A stretch of DNA of 64,000 nucleotides from Nocardioides nitrophenolicus (lineage in GTDB: Bacteria > Actinomycetota > Actinomycetes > Propionibacteriales > Nocardioidaceae), in the NCBI RefSeq assembly GCF_016907515.1, contig NZ_JAFBBY010000001.1:5642001-5706000 (forward strand), written 5' to 3'. Below the pieces are notes generated by a model, which was not told where the DNA came from, did no database searches, and saw only the letters and a list, made by a program, of their open reading frames with translations. A program made the translations under genes and the position numbers. Positions 55,387 through 62,837 of the stretch are shown here, piece after piece (the first letter of the stretch is position 1; each line of letters starts with the position of its first letter).

Positions 55387-56367
55387 GTGATCGTCGACAG
55401 CGCCGTCTACCGCCAGGGCGTCCGCCTCCCGGTGGACTGCCATCTCCACGACTACGCCGCGCTGCGGGCGGCGGCCAGCGCGGAGCACGACTTCGTCTGG
55501 GTCGGGCTGTACGAGCCCAGCCACATCGAGCTCGGCGAGATCGCGAAGGCCTTCGACCTGCACCCGCTCGCCGTCGAGGACGCGGTCGTCGCCCACCAGC
55601 GCCCCAAGCTGGAGCGCTACGACAACAGCCTGTTCCTGGTCCTCAAGACGCTCTGGTACGTCGACGAGGACGACGCCGTCGAGACCGGCGAGATCAACGT
55701 CTTCATCGGCGCCGACTTCGTGATCACCGTCCGCCACGGCCGCGGATCGGCGCTCAGCGACGCCCGCCACGACCTGGAGAAGAAGCAGGCCGTCCTCGAC
55801 CACGGCCCCTCGGCCGTGATCTACGCCGTCTGCGACGCCGTCGTCGACGGCTACACCGCGGTCGTCGCGGAGCTGCAGGTCGACGTCGACGAGGTCGAGG
55901 CATCGGTCTTCTCCGACAAGCGCACCCAGGACGGCGACCGGATCTACATCCTCAAGCGCGAGCTCTCCGAGGTACGCCGCGCCGTGCTGCCCCTGCGCGA
56001 GCCGATGCGCCGCTTCGCCACCGGCGCCGTCGACCTCGTCGAGGCCGAGGCCGCGCCCTTCTTCCGCGACGTCAGCGACCACCTCGCCCAGGCCGCGGAG
56101 GAGATCGACACCCTCGACCTGCTGCTGTCGTCGGCGTTCGACGCGCACGTGTCCCGGATCGCCATGCAGCAGAACGACGACATGCGCAAGATCTCGGCGG
56201 GCGCGGCGCTGGTCGTCGTGCCGACGCTGATCGCGGGGGTCTACGGCATGAACTTCCGCCACATGCCCGAGCTGGACTGGTCGTTCGGGTACCCGTTCGC
56301 GCTGCTGCTGATGGCGTCGACGATGGCGGGGCTGTGGATCTTCTTCAAGAGGTCGGGCTGGTTCTGA
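55387..56367 (+). CDS. corA: CorA-type magnesium/cobalt transporter
   Basis: A 326-residue CorA-family channel. A long cytoplasmic domain is followed by two C-terminal transmembrane helices around GVYGMNF (GMN at 287-289), the selectivity signature. The C-terminus ends in basic FKRSGWF. It is full length. From the Asn codon of GMN to the stop (56251-56367), the sequence is repeated 1563 bp downstream at 115 of 117 positions; the downstream copy is only a fragment. Confidence 0.93.
   Translation: MIVDSAVYRQGVRLPVDCHLHDYAALRAAASAEHDFVWVGLYEPSHIELGEIAKAFDLHPLAVEDAVVAHQRPKLERYDNSLFLVLKTLWYVDEDDAVETGEINVFIGADFVITVRHGRGSALSDARHDLEKKQAVLDHGPSAVIYAVCDAVVDGYTAVVAELQVDVDEVEASVFSDKRTQDGDRIYILKRELSEVRRAVLPLREPMRRFATGAVDLVEAEAAPFFRDVSDHLAQAAEEIDTLDLLLSSAFDAHVSRIAMQQNDDMRKISAGAALVVVPTLIAGVYGMNFRHMPELDWSFGYPFALLLMASTMAGLWIFFKRSGWF
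56251..56367 (+). repeat. 117-bp direct repeat, left copy (corA 3' end)
   Basis: This segment, from codon 289 to the stop of corA, recurs at 57814-57930 with two mismatches seen on reading (GCGTCG/GCCTCG and GGCTGG/GGGTGG). The two copies bracket the islet with two unknown genes. Confidence 0.95.
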
Positions 56368-56404
56368 ACCCGTTGGCCCGGCCTCGGAGTGAGATGCTCG
56401 CCTC

Positions 56405-57067
56405 GTGACCGACTGGGACCAGTTCGTTCGAGAGGTGACGTGGTTCGCCGACGGCAGTAGGCAGATCCGCGTGGGCGCGCCGTCGCGATGGTCCCGCGGC
56501 TCGGTGCTGACCCTCCCGGGGATGAGCCGCCTTCTGGAGTCCGCGACCGTGACGCCGGTCGTTCGAGACGACCGGTCCTACGAACTGCTTGCCTGGGGAC
56601 CACCAGAGCACCGCCGGGGCTGGCTCTGTCTCCCGCCTGAGAAGTCGCCCCTACCCGGTCGACTCCATCCTGACCACCTCAGGCTGCTGGAGCGCATCGG
56701 CGGGATCGTGGAGTTCTTCGGTGAGCCTCCGTGCTGGTGGAACAACCAGAACGAGGTGCTGACGTTGTCGGCCGCGGGATTGTCTGTGGCCGCGGTGCTG
56801 ACCGACTACTCGTGGCTGTGGACGGACGACGGCCTGGAGCTCCCCGTAGACCCCGACGACTTCTACGCCGTTGCCGTCGAGGCCAACGGGAACTTGACCC
56901 TCGCTCATCGCGGCAGTGGCGCCGTGCTGTTGTTCGCCCCCGATCATGCCTTCGACGGGGTGACAGCACTGGCTGGAAGTCCGCCGTACTCGCTCATGAC
57001 GATCGATGCGGCGCCGGACCTGACCACCTGGATCGAGTCCACCGTCGACGCTTGGTCCACTGCCTGA
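56405..57067 (+). CDS. Unknown protein, possibly SUKH/SMI1-like
   Basis: A 220-residue soluble protein with no signal or membrane segment. Features are GIVEFFGEPPCWWNNQNEVL, LTDYSWLWTDDGLELPVD and FAPDHAFDGVTALAGSPPYS. The WWNN and FAPDHAF(D) patterns recall SMI1/KNR4-like (SUKH) immunity-type proteins, but I cannot confirm this by eye. GTG 56405 is the start. It lies inside the corA direct-repeat islet and is less GC-rich than corA (39 versus 44 of 60 in single lines counted by hand), consistent with acquisition. Confidence 0.6.
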   Translation: MTDWDQFVREVTWFADGSRQIRVGAPSRWSRGSVLTLPGMSRLLESATVTPVVRDDRSYELLAWGPPEHRRGWLCLPPEKSPLPGRLHPDHLRLLERIGGIVEFFGEPPCWWNNQNEVLTLSAAGLSVAAVLTDYSWLWTDDGLELPVDPDDFYAVAVEANGNLTLAHRGSGAVLLFAPDHAFDGVTALAGSPPYSLMTIDAAPDLTTWIESTVDAWSTA

Positions 57068-57284
57068 CCTGCGAACAAAGAACGACGGGCATGGTGCTCG
57101 AAGAACTCTCACCCAAGGCCCTCCCAGAACTCGGCCCATGGGTTCTGGTTCGCCATCGCCTTGAAGGGGGCTTCGACGGGTGGCTTGTTCTGGTTCTTCA
57201 GACGGTCAGGCTGGCTGTAGTCCGCTGGCGACGTCGCCTCACTGCTGCAGTTGCCCGACCACCAGAGGCAGCTACGCTGCCGTC
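57068..57284. other. Gap inside the islet, no clear gene
   Basis: A frame from ATG 57091 (MVLEELSPKALPELGPWVLV) runs on out of phase into the next gene and ends as Ser/Pro-rich noise, so it is either a remnant or chance. No promoter or hairpin stands out. Confidence 0.5.
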
Positions 57285-57764
57285 GTGGATCTGTCTGAGC
57301 CCTATCAGCAGGCCGACGGCCTGTGGTGCGTCTCGGTCAACCCGGGTCACGCCGACGAGTTGCTCGGTGCGCTCGATCCCGAGTTTCCCTTCGTGCTGAT
57401 CGAGACGTGGGACGGCGACTCTGACTGGCACGAGGCGGTAGTGAGCGTCGGCCCCAACGACGTGGCCCGGCCACGTCTCGTTCGTCACCACTCGTTCGAT
57501 CTCCTCGTCACGCCAGTCGAGGCGCGAGGTGTCGGCGTCCACCTGCGGGCTCAGGGTCTCGCGGGTGGTGGCCTGGGCTGCTTCCAGTTCCGGGAGCGTC
57601 CAGCGCCCGCTTTCCGCGTTCCCGCATCACTAGCGGGACGCCGTTCGGCGTTGGAAGGACAGAAGGTCGAGATAGCAATCGAGCTGCCGCACGATGGTGA
57701 GGTCGCAGTCGTCGCCTCACCGAGCAGGGCGCGCCTGATCGCCTATGGACAGCGACTGGCCTGA
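57285..57764 (+). CDS. Hypothetical protein of the corA islet
   Basis: A 159-residue protein I do not recognise. It begins VDLSEPYQQADGLWCVSVNP and contains FPFVLIETWDGDSDWHEAVV, then a Gly/Ala-rich middle and ELPHDGEVAVVASPSRARLI. It is soluble with no signal. GTG 57285 is the most sensible start, as the frame upstream is Cys/Ser-rich and reads like non-coding sequence. One line counted by hand has 36 of 60 G+C, low for this window. It lies between the SUKH-like gene and the truncated corA copy. Confidence 0.5.
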   Translation: MDLSEPYQQADGLWCVSVNPGHADELLGALDPEFPFVLIETWDGDSDWHEAVVSVGPNDVARPRLVRHHSFDLLVTPVEARGVGVHLRAQGLAGGGLGCFQFRERPAPAFRVPASLAGRRSALEGQKVEIAIELPHDGEVAVVASPSRARLIAYGQRLA

Positions 57765-57813
57765 GTGGTCCCGCCCGCTCCCCGTCAGCGCCTGTCGGGA
57801 ACAACACCGCGAC

Positions 57814-57930
57814 AACTTCCGCCACATGCCCGAGCTGGACTGGTCGTTCGGGTACCCGTTCGCGCTGCTGCTGATGGCCTCGACGATGGCGGGGCTGTGG
57901 ATCTTCTTCAAGAGGTCGGGGTGGTTCTGA
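57814..57930 (+). pseudogene. Truncated corA copy (right copy of the 117-bp direct repeat)
   Basis: This encodes only the last 38 residues of CorA, from the Asn of GMN through FKRSGWF to the stop. The upstream bases are unrelated to corA. A frame opening at 57745 reads into it, but it would lack the whole cytoplasmic domain and the first membrane helix. It marks the right edge of an insertion or duplication. Confidence 0.9.
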
Positions 57931-57944
57931 GCGGCCACGCGCAC

Positions 57945-58550
57945 TCACCCCTCGCCGGCATAGCCCCGCAGGAACACCCGCGCCCCGGTGCGAACGACCG
58001 CCTCGTGGGCGGGTGAGCCGGCGCCGCCGGGGAAGTCGTCGGCGGCGATCAGCTGCAGCAGGTGCCGGGCGGCCAGCTCGGGGTCGGGGAGGTCGAGGCC
58101 GAACCGGGGGGCGAGCTCGGCGAGGCGCGCCGCCAGGGCCCGGCGTACGGCGAGCGGGCCGGCCTCGCGCCAGGCGCGGAGCGCGGCCTCGGGGATGTGG
58201 TCGCGTTCGGCGCTGACCTGGCGGACCAGGGCCCAGTGCTCGGACAGGTCCTCGGCGCTCCGGCGGCCCCAGTCGAGCCCGAGCGCGACCAGCGCCGGCT
58301 CCAGCTCGCTCACGTCGCCCAGGTGGCGCTCGATGATCGCGATGTGCCGATCGGCCACCTCGGCCGAGCTGGCCGCGATCACCGCCTGGAAGAGCCCCGC
58401 CTTGTCGCCGAAGTGGTTGTAGAGGGTGCGGGTCGACACGCCGGCCTGCTCGGCGATCGCGTCGACGCTGGCCCGGGTGTAGCCGTCGCGGGCGAACAGC
58501 GTCAGGCCCCCGGCCAGGAGGTCCTGACGCTTGGCGGCTCGGGGGCTCAT
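57945..58550 (-). CDS. TetR-family transcriptional regulator
   Basis: A 201-residue regulator. The HTH is GGLTLFARDGYTRASVDAIA then EQAGVSTRTLYNHFGDKAGL. The C-terminal domain (HWALVRQVSAERDHIPEAAL) resembles the AcrR-type C-terminal domain common in actinomycetes. ATG 58550 starts at the conserved basic end MSPRAAKRQ. It is divergent from the FMN reductase/MFS operon, with two matching operator palindromes in the 87-bp gap, so it most likely represses that operon and itself. Confidence 0.92.
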   Translation of the reverse strand: MSPRAAKRQDLLAGGLTLFARDGYTRASVDAIAEQAGVSTRTLYNHFGDKAGLFQAVIAASSAEVADRHIAIIERHLGDVSELEPALVALGLDWGRRSAEDLSEHWALVRQVSAERDHIPEAALRAWREAGPLAVRRALAARLAELAPRFGLDLPDPELAARHLLQLIAADDFPGGAGSPAHEAVVRTGARVFLRGYAGEG

Positions 58551-58570
58551 GGGACGGGATCCTACCAATT

Positions 58571-58586
58571 TGCACCGAACGTTGTA
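58571..58586. promoter_or_regulatory. TetR operator, site 1
   Basis: TGCACCGAACGTTGTA; its reverse complement matches site 2 at 14 of 16 positions. It lies closer to the regulator gene, centred 36 bp from site 2. Confidence 0.7.
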
Positions 58587-58606
58587 CTTTGGTTGACGAC
58601 CAGAAC

Positions 58607-58622
58607 TACAACGTACGTTGCA
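58607..58622. promoter_or_regulatory. TetR operator, site 2
   Basis: TACAACGTACGTTGCA, containing the perfect 12-bp palindrome CAACGTACGTTG (58609-58620). It ends 15 bp before the reductase start, so binding would block the promoter or early transcription. Confidence 0.75.
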
Positions 58623-58637
58623 CATTGGGAGACAGAC

Positions 58638-59228
58638 ATGACCACCATCGGACTCGTTCTCGGCAGCACCCGGCCCGGCCGCCGCGGCCACCTCATCGGC
58701 GAGTGGGTCGCCCGGCGGGCAGCCGCCCGCGACGACGGCGTGGGGTACGTCGGGCTCGACCTCCTGGAGTTCGGCCTCCCCGTCCTCGACGAGCCGCTCC
58801 CGGCGAAGTGGGGGCGCTACGACCACGAGCACACCCGGCGGTGGTCGGCCGCCGTCGGGGCGTGCGACGGCTTCGTCTTCATCACGCCGGAGTACAACCA
58901 CGCCGAGCCCGGCGGCCTCAAGAATGCGATCGACTTCCTCTTCGACGAGTGGGCGCACAAGGCCGCAGGCTTCGTGACGTACGGCATCCAGGGCGGCTAC
59001 CGCGCCGCCGAGAGCCTGCGCCTGGTGCTGGCCGAGCTGCACGTCGCGACGGTCCGCCAGCAGGTCGCGGTCAACCTGATGACCGACTTCGAGATCGTCG
59101 ACCCGACCGAGCCCGGCAGCTACCGGCCCGCCGAGCACCACGAGCGCGACCTGGCCACCCTGCTCGACGAGGTCGTGGCGTGGTCGACCGCGCTCGCGCC
59201 GCTGCGCTCCGCGCCGGCTGTGCGATGA
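58638..59228 (+). CDS. NADPH-dependent FMN reductase-family protein
   Basis: A 196-residue flavodoxin-like enzyme. IGLVLGSTRPGRRGHLIGEW binds the FMN phosphate. FVFITPEYNHAEPGGLKNAI is the diagnostic middle, followed by VTYGIQGGYRAAESLRL. It is probably a quinone, azo-compound or flavin reductase. ATG 58638 follows GGGAGA; the longer frame upstream crosses the operators and is discarded. It is coupled to the MFS gene (ATGA), suggesting a TetR-controlled detoxification pair. Confidence 0.9.
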   Translation: MTTIGLVLGSTRPGRRGHLIGEWVARRAAARDDGVGYVGLDLLEFGLPVLDEPLPAKWGRYDHEHTRRWSAAVGACDGFVFITPEYNHAEPGGLKNAIDFLFDEWAHKAAGFVTYGIQGGYRAAESLRLVLAELHVATVRQQVAVNLMTDFEIVDPTEPGSYRPAEHHERDLATLLDEVVAWSTALAPLRSAPAVR

Positions 59229-60616
59229 CCACGGTCGAGGCGACCGAGACGGAGATCCCGCGCGAGGTGTGGCGGCTGGCGTGGCTGATCGCGTGCGGCG
59301 CCTTCGCCACCGGGCTCGACACCTCGGTGGTGCACGTCGCGCTGCGCACCATCCAGCTCGAGTACGACGTCACGCTGGCCGCGGCGCAGTGGGTCTCGAC
59401 CAGCTACCTGATCGCGCTCGCGGTCTCGCTGCCCGTGTGCGGCTGGCTCGGCGACCGGCTCGGCACCGGCCGGCTGTGGCTGGGCGCGCTGGCGGCGTTC
59501 ACCGTCGCCTCCGGGCTCTGCGCGGCCGCACCCAGCCTGGAGCTGCTGGTCGCCGCCCGCGTCCTCCAGGGACTCGCCGCCGGCCTGCTCGTGCCCGCCG
59601 GCCAGACCATCCTCGGCCGCGCGGTCGGACCCGGACGCCTGGGTCGGGTGATGTCCCGCCTCGGCATGGCCGTCGCGCTCGCCCCGGCCCTCGGACCGGT
59701 CCTCGGCGGCCTGCTCCTCGACGACCTCGGCTGGCGCTGGCTGTTCCTGGTCAACCTGCCGATCGGAGCAGTGGTCCTGCTGGCGGCGCGGCGACTGCTC
59801 CCCACGCCGCCCGGCAGCGCCGGCACGCCGCTCGACGGCGTCGGCCTCGCCGCGCTCAGCATCGGCCTGCCGTGCACCGTGTACGGCCTCACCGCTCTCG
59901 GCGCCGGCGGCTTCCACCCCGTGCCGATCCTCGTCATCGGCCTCGCCGCCCTCGCGCTGTACGTCGTACGGAGCCGGTTCCGCCCGGAACCGCTGCTCGA
60001 CCTCGGCCTGTTGCGGATCCCGGCGTTCCGCGCGGCCGGCGCCACGATGGCGGTGGCCGGGGTGCTGATCTTCGGCTCGACCCTGCTCTACCCGCTCTAC
60101 TTCCAGCTCGCCCGCCACGAGGACGTGCTGACCACCGGACTCCTGACCTTCGCGCTCGGCCTCGGCACCGCCCTCACCCTGCCGCGGGCCGGCCGCCTCG
60201 TCGACCGGTACGGCGGCGGCCGGGTGGCACTCGCCGGCGGCCTGCTCGACCTGGCGGTCTCGATCGAGCTGGTGAGCGTCGGGGTGGACCAGCCGATCCT
60301 CGTCATCCAGCTGCTGCTCCTGCTGCAGGGGGCGGGGACCGCGCTGCTCGCCGTACCGCTCACCGTCGCGGCGTACGCGGCCGTGCCCCCGCACCGGCTC
60401 GCCGACGCGGCCGTCCAGGTCAACATCGTCAACCGCATCGGCGGAGCGCTCGGCGCGGCGATCTTCGTGGTGGTCATCGACCGCGACCTGGCCGCAGGAC
60501 CCGCCGTGGCCCTGCGCCACGCCTTCGCCTGGCAGCTCGGCGCGGCCGCCCTGTCGGTGGTCGGGGCGCTCCTGCTGACCCGCGTGCAACGAGCCGGCCC
60601 CCCGCGGGCCGGGTGA
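59225..60616 (+). CDS. MFS transporter (DHA2-type drug efflux)
   Basis: A 463-residue major-facilitator protein with about 12-14 hydrophobic segments. FATGLDTSVVHVALRTIQLE, QWVSTSYLIALAVSLPVCGW and WLGDRLGTGRLWLGALAAFT form the motif D and motif A region. ALGPVLGGLLLDDLGWRWLF is the antiporter motif C region. It is likely a proton-driven exporter of an aromatic or quinone-type toxicant. ATG 59225 overlaps the reductase stop. It converges on uppP with 2 bp between the stops. Confidence 0.9.
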   Translation: MTTVEATETEIPREVWRLAWLIACGAFATGLDTSVVHVALRTIQLEYDVTLAAAQWVSTSYLIALAVSLPVCGWLGDRLGTGRLWLGALAAFTVASGLCAAAPSLELLVAARVLQGLAAGLLVPAGQTILGRAVGPGRLGRVMSRLGMAVALAPALGPVLGGLLLDDLGWRWLFLVNLPIGAVVLLAARRLLPTPPGSAGTPLDGVGLAALSIGLPCTVYGLTALGAGGFHPVPILVIGLAALALYVVRSRFRPEPLLDLGLLRIPAFRAAGATMAVAGVLIFGSTLLYPLYFQLARHEDVLTTGLLTFALGLGTALTLPRAGRLVDRYGGGRVALAGGLLDLAVSIELVSVGVDQPILVIQLLLLLQGAGTALLAVPLTVAAYAAVPPHRLADAAVQVNIVNRIGGALGAAIFVVVIDRDLAAGPAVALRHAFAWQLGAAALSVVGALLLTRVQRAGPPRAG

Positions 60617-60618
60617 CC

Positions 60619-61461
60619 CTAGGCCGTCAGCACGCCGGTGGCGAGAAACACCAGCACCGCCGCGCCGAGCACGACCCGGTAGACGACGAACGGCGTGTAG
60701 GACTTGGTGGTGACCCACTTCAGCAGCCAGGCGATGGCGGCGTACCCGACGACGAAGGAGACCACGGTGGCCACCGCCGTCGGAGCCCAGCCGTAGTTGG
60801 CCTCGCCGGCGTGGGCGACCCCGACGTTGCCGATCTCCTTCAGCTCGAACACCCCGGCGCCGACGACGGCCGGGATGGCCAACAGGAAGGCGAACCGGGT
60901 CGCGGCCTCGCGCTCGTAGCCGAGGAAGCGGCCCATGGACAGGGTGGCGCCGGAGCGGGACACGCCGGGGACCAGGGCGAGGGCCTGGGCACCGCCCATC
61001 AGCGCGGCGTCGCGCAGGCGCATCTGCTTCATCGCCTTCTCGTTCCTGCCGACCCGGTCGGCGAGGCCGAGCACCAGGCCGAGCACGATCAGGGTGCAGC
61101 CGATGATCCACAGATTGCGGAAGTCGCGCTCGATGACGTCCTTCAGCAGCACGCCGAGGATCACGATCGGCAGCGAGCCGACGATGATGTACCAGCCCAT
61201 CCGGGCGTCGAGCGCGCCGCGGTACTCCGGCTTGAACAGCGAGAGCACCCACGCTCGGGCAATGCGCCAGATGTCCTTGCGGAAGTACACCAGCACGGCC
61301 AGCTCGGTGCCGATCTGGATCACCGCGGTGAAGGCGGCGCCCGGGTCGCCCCAGCCGAAGAGCTCGGGGAAGATCCGCAGGTGGGCGCTGCTGGAGATCG
61401 GGAGGAACTCGGTCAGCCCCTGGAGTACGCCGAGGAACACTGCCTGCAGGAAGTCCGCCAC
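60619..61461 (-). CDS. uppP: Undecaprenyl-diphosphate phosphatase UppP (BacA)
   Basis: A 280-residue integral membrane enzyme that recycles the lipid carrier of cell-wall synthesis. Signature motifs are FLGVLQGLTEFLPISSSAHL and ALVPGVSRSGATLSMGRFLG, with eight or so hydrophobic segments. GTG 61461 starts at the conserved VADFLQAV; upstream sequence overlaps the divergent reductase region. Its activity is also linked to bacitracin tolerance in other bacteria. Confidence 0.94.
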   Translation of the reverse strand: MADFLQAVFLGVLQGLTEFLPISSSAHLRIFPELFGWGDPGAAFTAVIQIGTELAVLVYFRKDIWRIARAWVLSLFKPEYRGALDARMGWYIIVGSLPIVILGVLLKDVIERDFRNLWIIGCTLIVLGLVLGLADRVGRNEKAMKQMRLRDAALMGGAQALALVPGVSRSGATLSMGRFLGYEREAATRFAFLLAIPAVVGAGVFELKEIGNVGVAHAGEANYGWAPTAVATVVSFVVGYAAIAWLLKWVTTKSYTPFVVYRVVLGAAVLVFLATGVLTA

Positions 61462-61557
61462 GAGGGGCCATCCTAGGGACACTCCGGTGACGACCGTCAT
61501 CGGCGCGCCCGGCGTGCCCGGCGCGTCCCGCTCGGCCGGGCCGATACCTTGTGCCCC

Positions 61558-62511
61558 ATGCAGCAGCGGTACGTCGGCGCCAGCGGCCTCCAGGTCTCGC
61601 GGCTCGCCCTCGGCACGATGACGTGGGGCAAGGACACCGACGAGCACGAGGCGCGGGACCAGCTGACCGCCTTCGTCGAGGCCGGCGGTACGACGATCGA
61701 CACCGCCGCCGGCTACACCGACGGCCGCTCCGAGGCCCTCCTCGGCTCCCTGATCGGCGACGTCGTCCGCCGCGACGACCTGGTCCTGGCGACCAAGGCC
61801 GGCATCTGGCGGCGCGGCACCGACCGGCTCACCGACACCTCGCGCGGCGCCATGCTGCGCGGCCTCGACACCTCGCTGAAGCGCCTCGGCACCGACCACG
61901 TCGACCTGTGGCAGGTCCACATCTGGAGCGACGACGTCCCGCTCGAGGAGACCCTGGGCGCGCTCGACCTCGCGGTGAGCAGCGGCCGGGCGACGTACGT
62001 CGGGATCTCGAACTTCAACGGCTGGCAGACCGCACGGGCGGTGACCCTCCAGGAGGCCGCCGCCGGGCGGGCGCGGATCGCGTCCACCCAGATGGAGTAC
62101 TCCCTGGTCAACCGCCGCATCGAGCGCGAGGTGCTGCCCGCGATCGAGGCGCTCGGCCTCGGCCTGTTCCCCTGGTCACCACTGGGGCGCGGCGTACTGA
62201 CCGGCAAGTACCGCACCGGCACCCCGTCGGACTCCCGCGCCGCGTCGCCCGTCTTCGCCGGCTTCGTCGACGCCTACCTCGACGACCACAGCCGCGGCAT
62301 CGTCGAAGCCGTCGCCCGCGCCGCCGACGGCCTCGGCTGGACCCCGCTCGAAGTCGCCCTGGTCTGGGTGCGCGACTCCCCCGGCGTCACCGCGCCGGTC
62401 GTCGGCGCCCGGACCGCCGCCCAGCTCGCCGGGGCGCTCGGCTCGGAGGCGAAGACGTTGCCACCCGAGATCCGGGCCGCGCTCGACGACGTCTCCGGAG
62501 GTGCCGCATGA
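61558..62511 (+). CDS. Aldo/keto reductase
   Basis: A 317-residue TIM-barrel NADPH oxidoreductase. Catalytic residues are visible: Asp and Tyr in TIDTAAGYTDGRSE, Lys in LATKAGIWRRG, His in LWQVHIWSDDVP. GISNFNGWQTARAV and FPWSPLGRGVLTGKYRTGTP are typical. The physiological substrate is unknown. ATG 61558 is chosen; TTG 61549 would add three residues. It is coupled to the DUF5703 gene by ATGA. Confidence 0.92.
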   Translation: MQQRYVGASGLQVSRLALGTMTWGKDTDEHEARDQLTAFVEAGGTTIDTAAGYTDGRSEALLGSLIGDVVRRDDLVLATKAGIWRRGTDRLTDTSRGAMLRGLDTSLKRLGTDHVDLWQVHIWSDDVPLEETLGALDLAVSSGRATYVGISNFNGWQTARAVTLQEAAAGRARIASTQMEYSLVNRRIEREVLPAIEALGLGLFPWSPLGRGVLTGKYRTGTPSDSRAASPVFAGFVDAYLDDHSRGIVEAVARAADGLGWTPLEVALVWVRDSPGVTAPVVGARTAAQLAGALGSEAKTLPPEIRAALDDVSGGAA

Positions 62512-62741
62512 ACGTCTCCCTGCTCCGACCCGGCGTGATGCGCGGCCTGGGTCGCGGCGTCGAGTGGGAGTTCGAGCGAGTCACCTTCGACCGCGGGTTC
62601 TCGCGGAACATGGTCGCCAAGCTGCTCGTCGAGCGGGCCGAGCATGGTGGGTGGGAGCTCGATCGGGTGCAGATCGGGCCGGATGGGCGGCGGCGGGTCG
62701 TGCTGCGGCGGAAGATCATCCGGGCTGTGCGGACTGCGTGA
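62508..62741 (+). CDS. DUF5703 family small protein
   Basis: A 77-residue protein with the DUF5703 pattern: VEWEFERVTFDRGFSRNMVA then HGGWELDRVQIGPDGRRRVV and a basic LRRKIIR end. It is widespread and uncharacterised in actinomycetes. It overlaps the aldo/keto reductase by 4 bp. Its stop is followed 4 bp later by a palindromic repeat unit. Confidence 0.85.
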   Translation: MNVSLLRPGVMRGLGRGVEWEFERVTFDRGFSRNMVAKLLVERAEHGGWELDRVQIGPDGRRRVVLRRKIIRAVRTA

Positions 62742-62745
62742 CTGT

Positions 62746-62808
62746 TGCGGTTTGGTCCCAAACCGCAACAATTCGGGCCCTGAACACACGGTTTGGTCCC
62801 AAACCGCA
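62746..62808 (-). repeat. Dispersed palindromic element, unit 9
   Basis: Perfect palindrome at 62746-62767 and a copy with two mismatches at 62787-62808, offset 41 bp. A TGGTCAGACCA element lies further out at 62835-62845 and overlaps the stop of the M20 gene. The unit lies between convergent genes. Confidence 0.92.
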
Positions 62809-62837
62809 GCCGGTCAGGTGGTCAAGAGGCCAGGTGG

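Noticed and set aside
57745..57930. A 61-codon frame ending in the CorA C-terminus as a real small membrane protein
   Set aside because: It is the truncated duplicate of the corA 3' end joined to unrelated sequence and lacks the GM of the GMN motif and the first helix.
58551..59141. A 398-codon version of the TetR protein starting at 59141
   Set aside because: The extra N-terminus is the antisense of the FMN reductase gene and crosses both operators.
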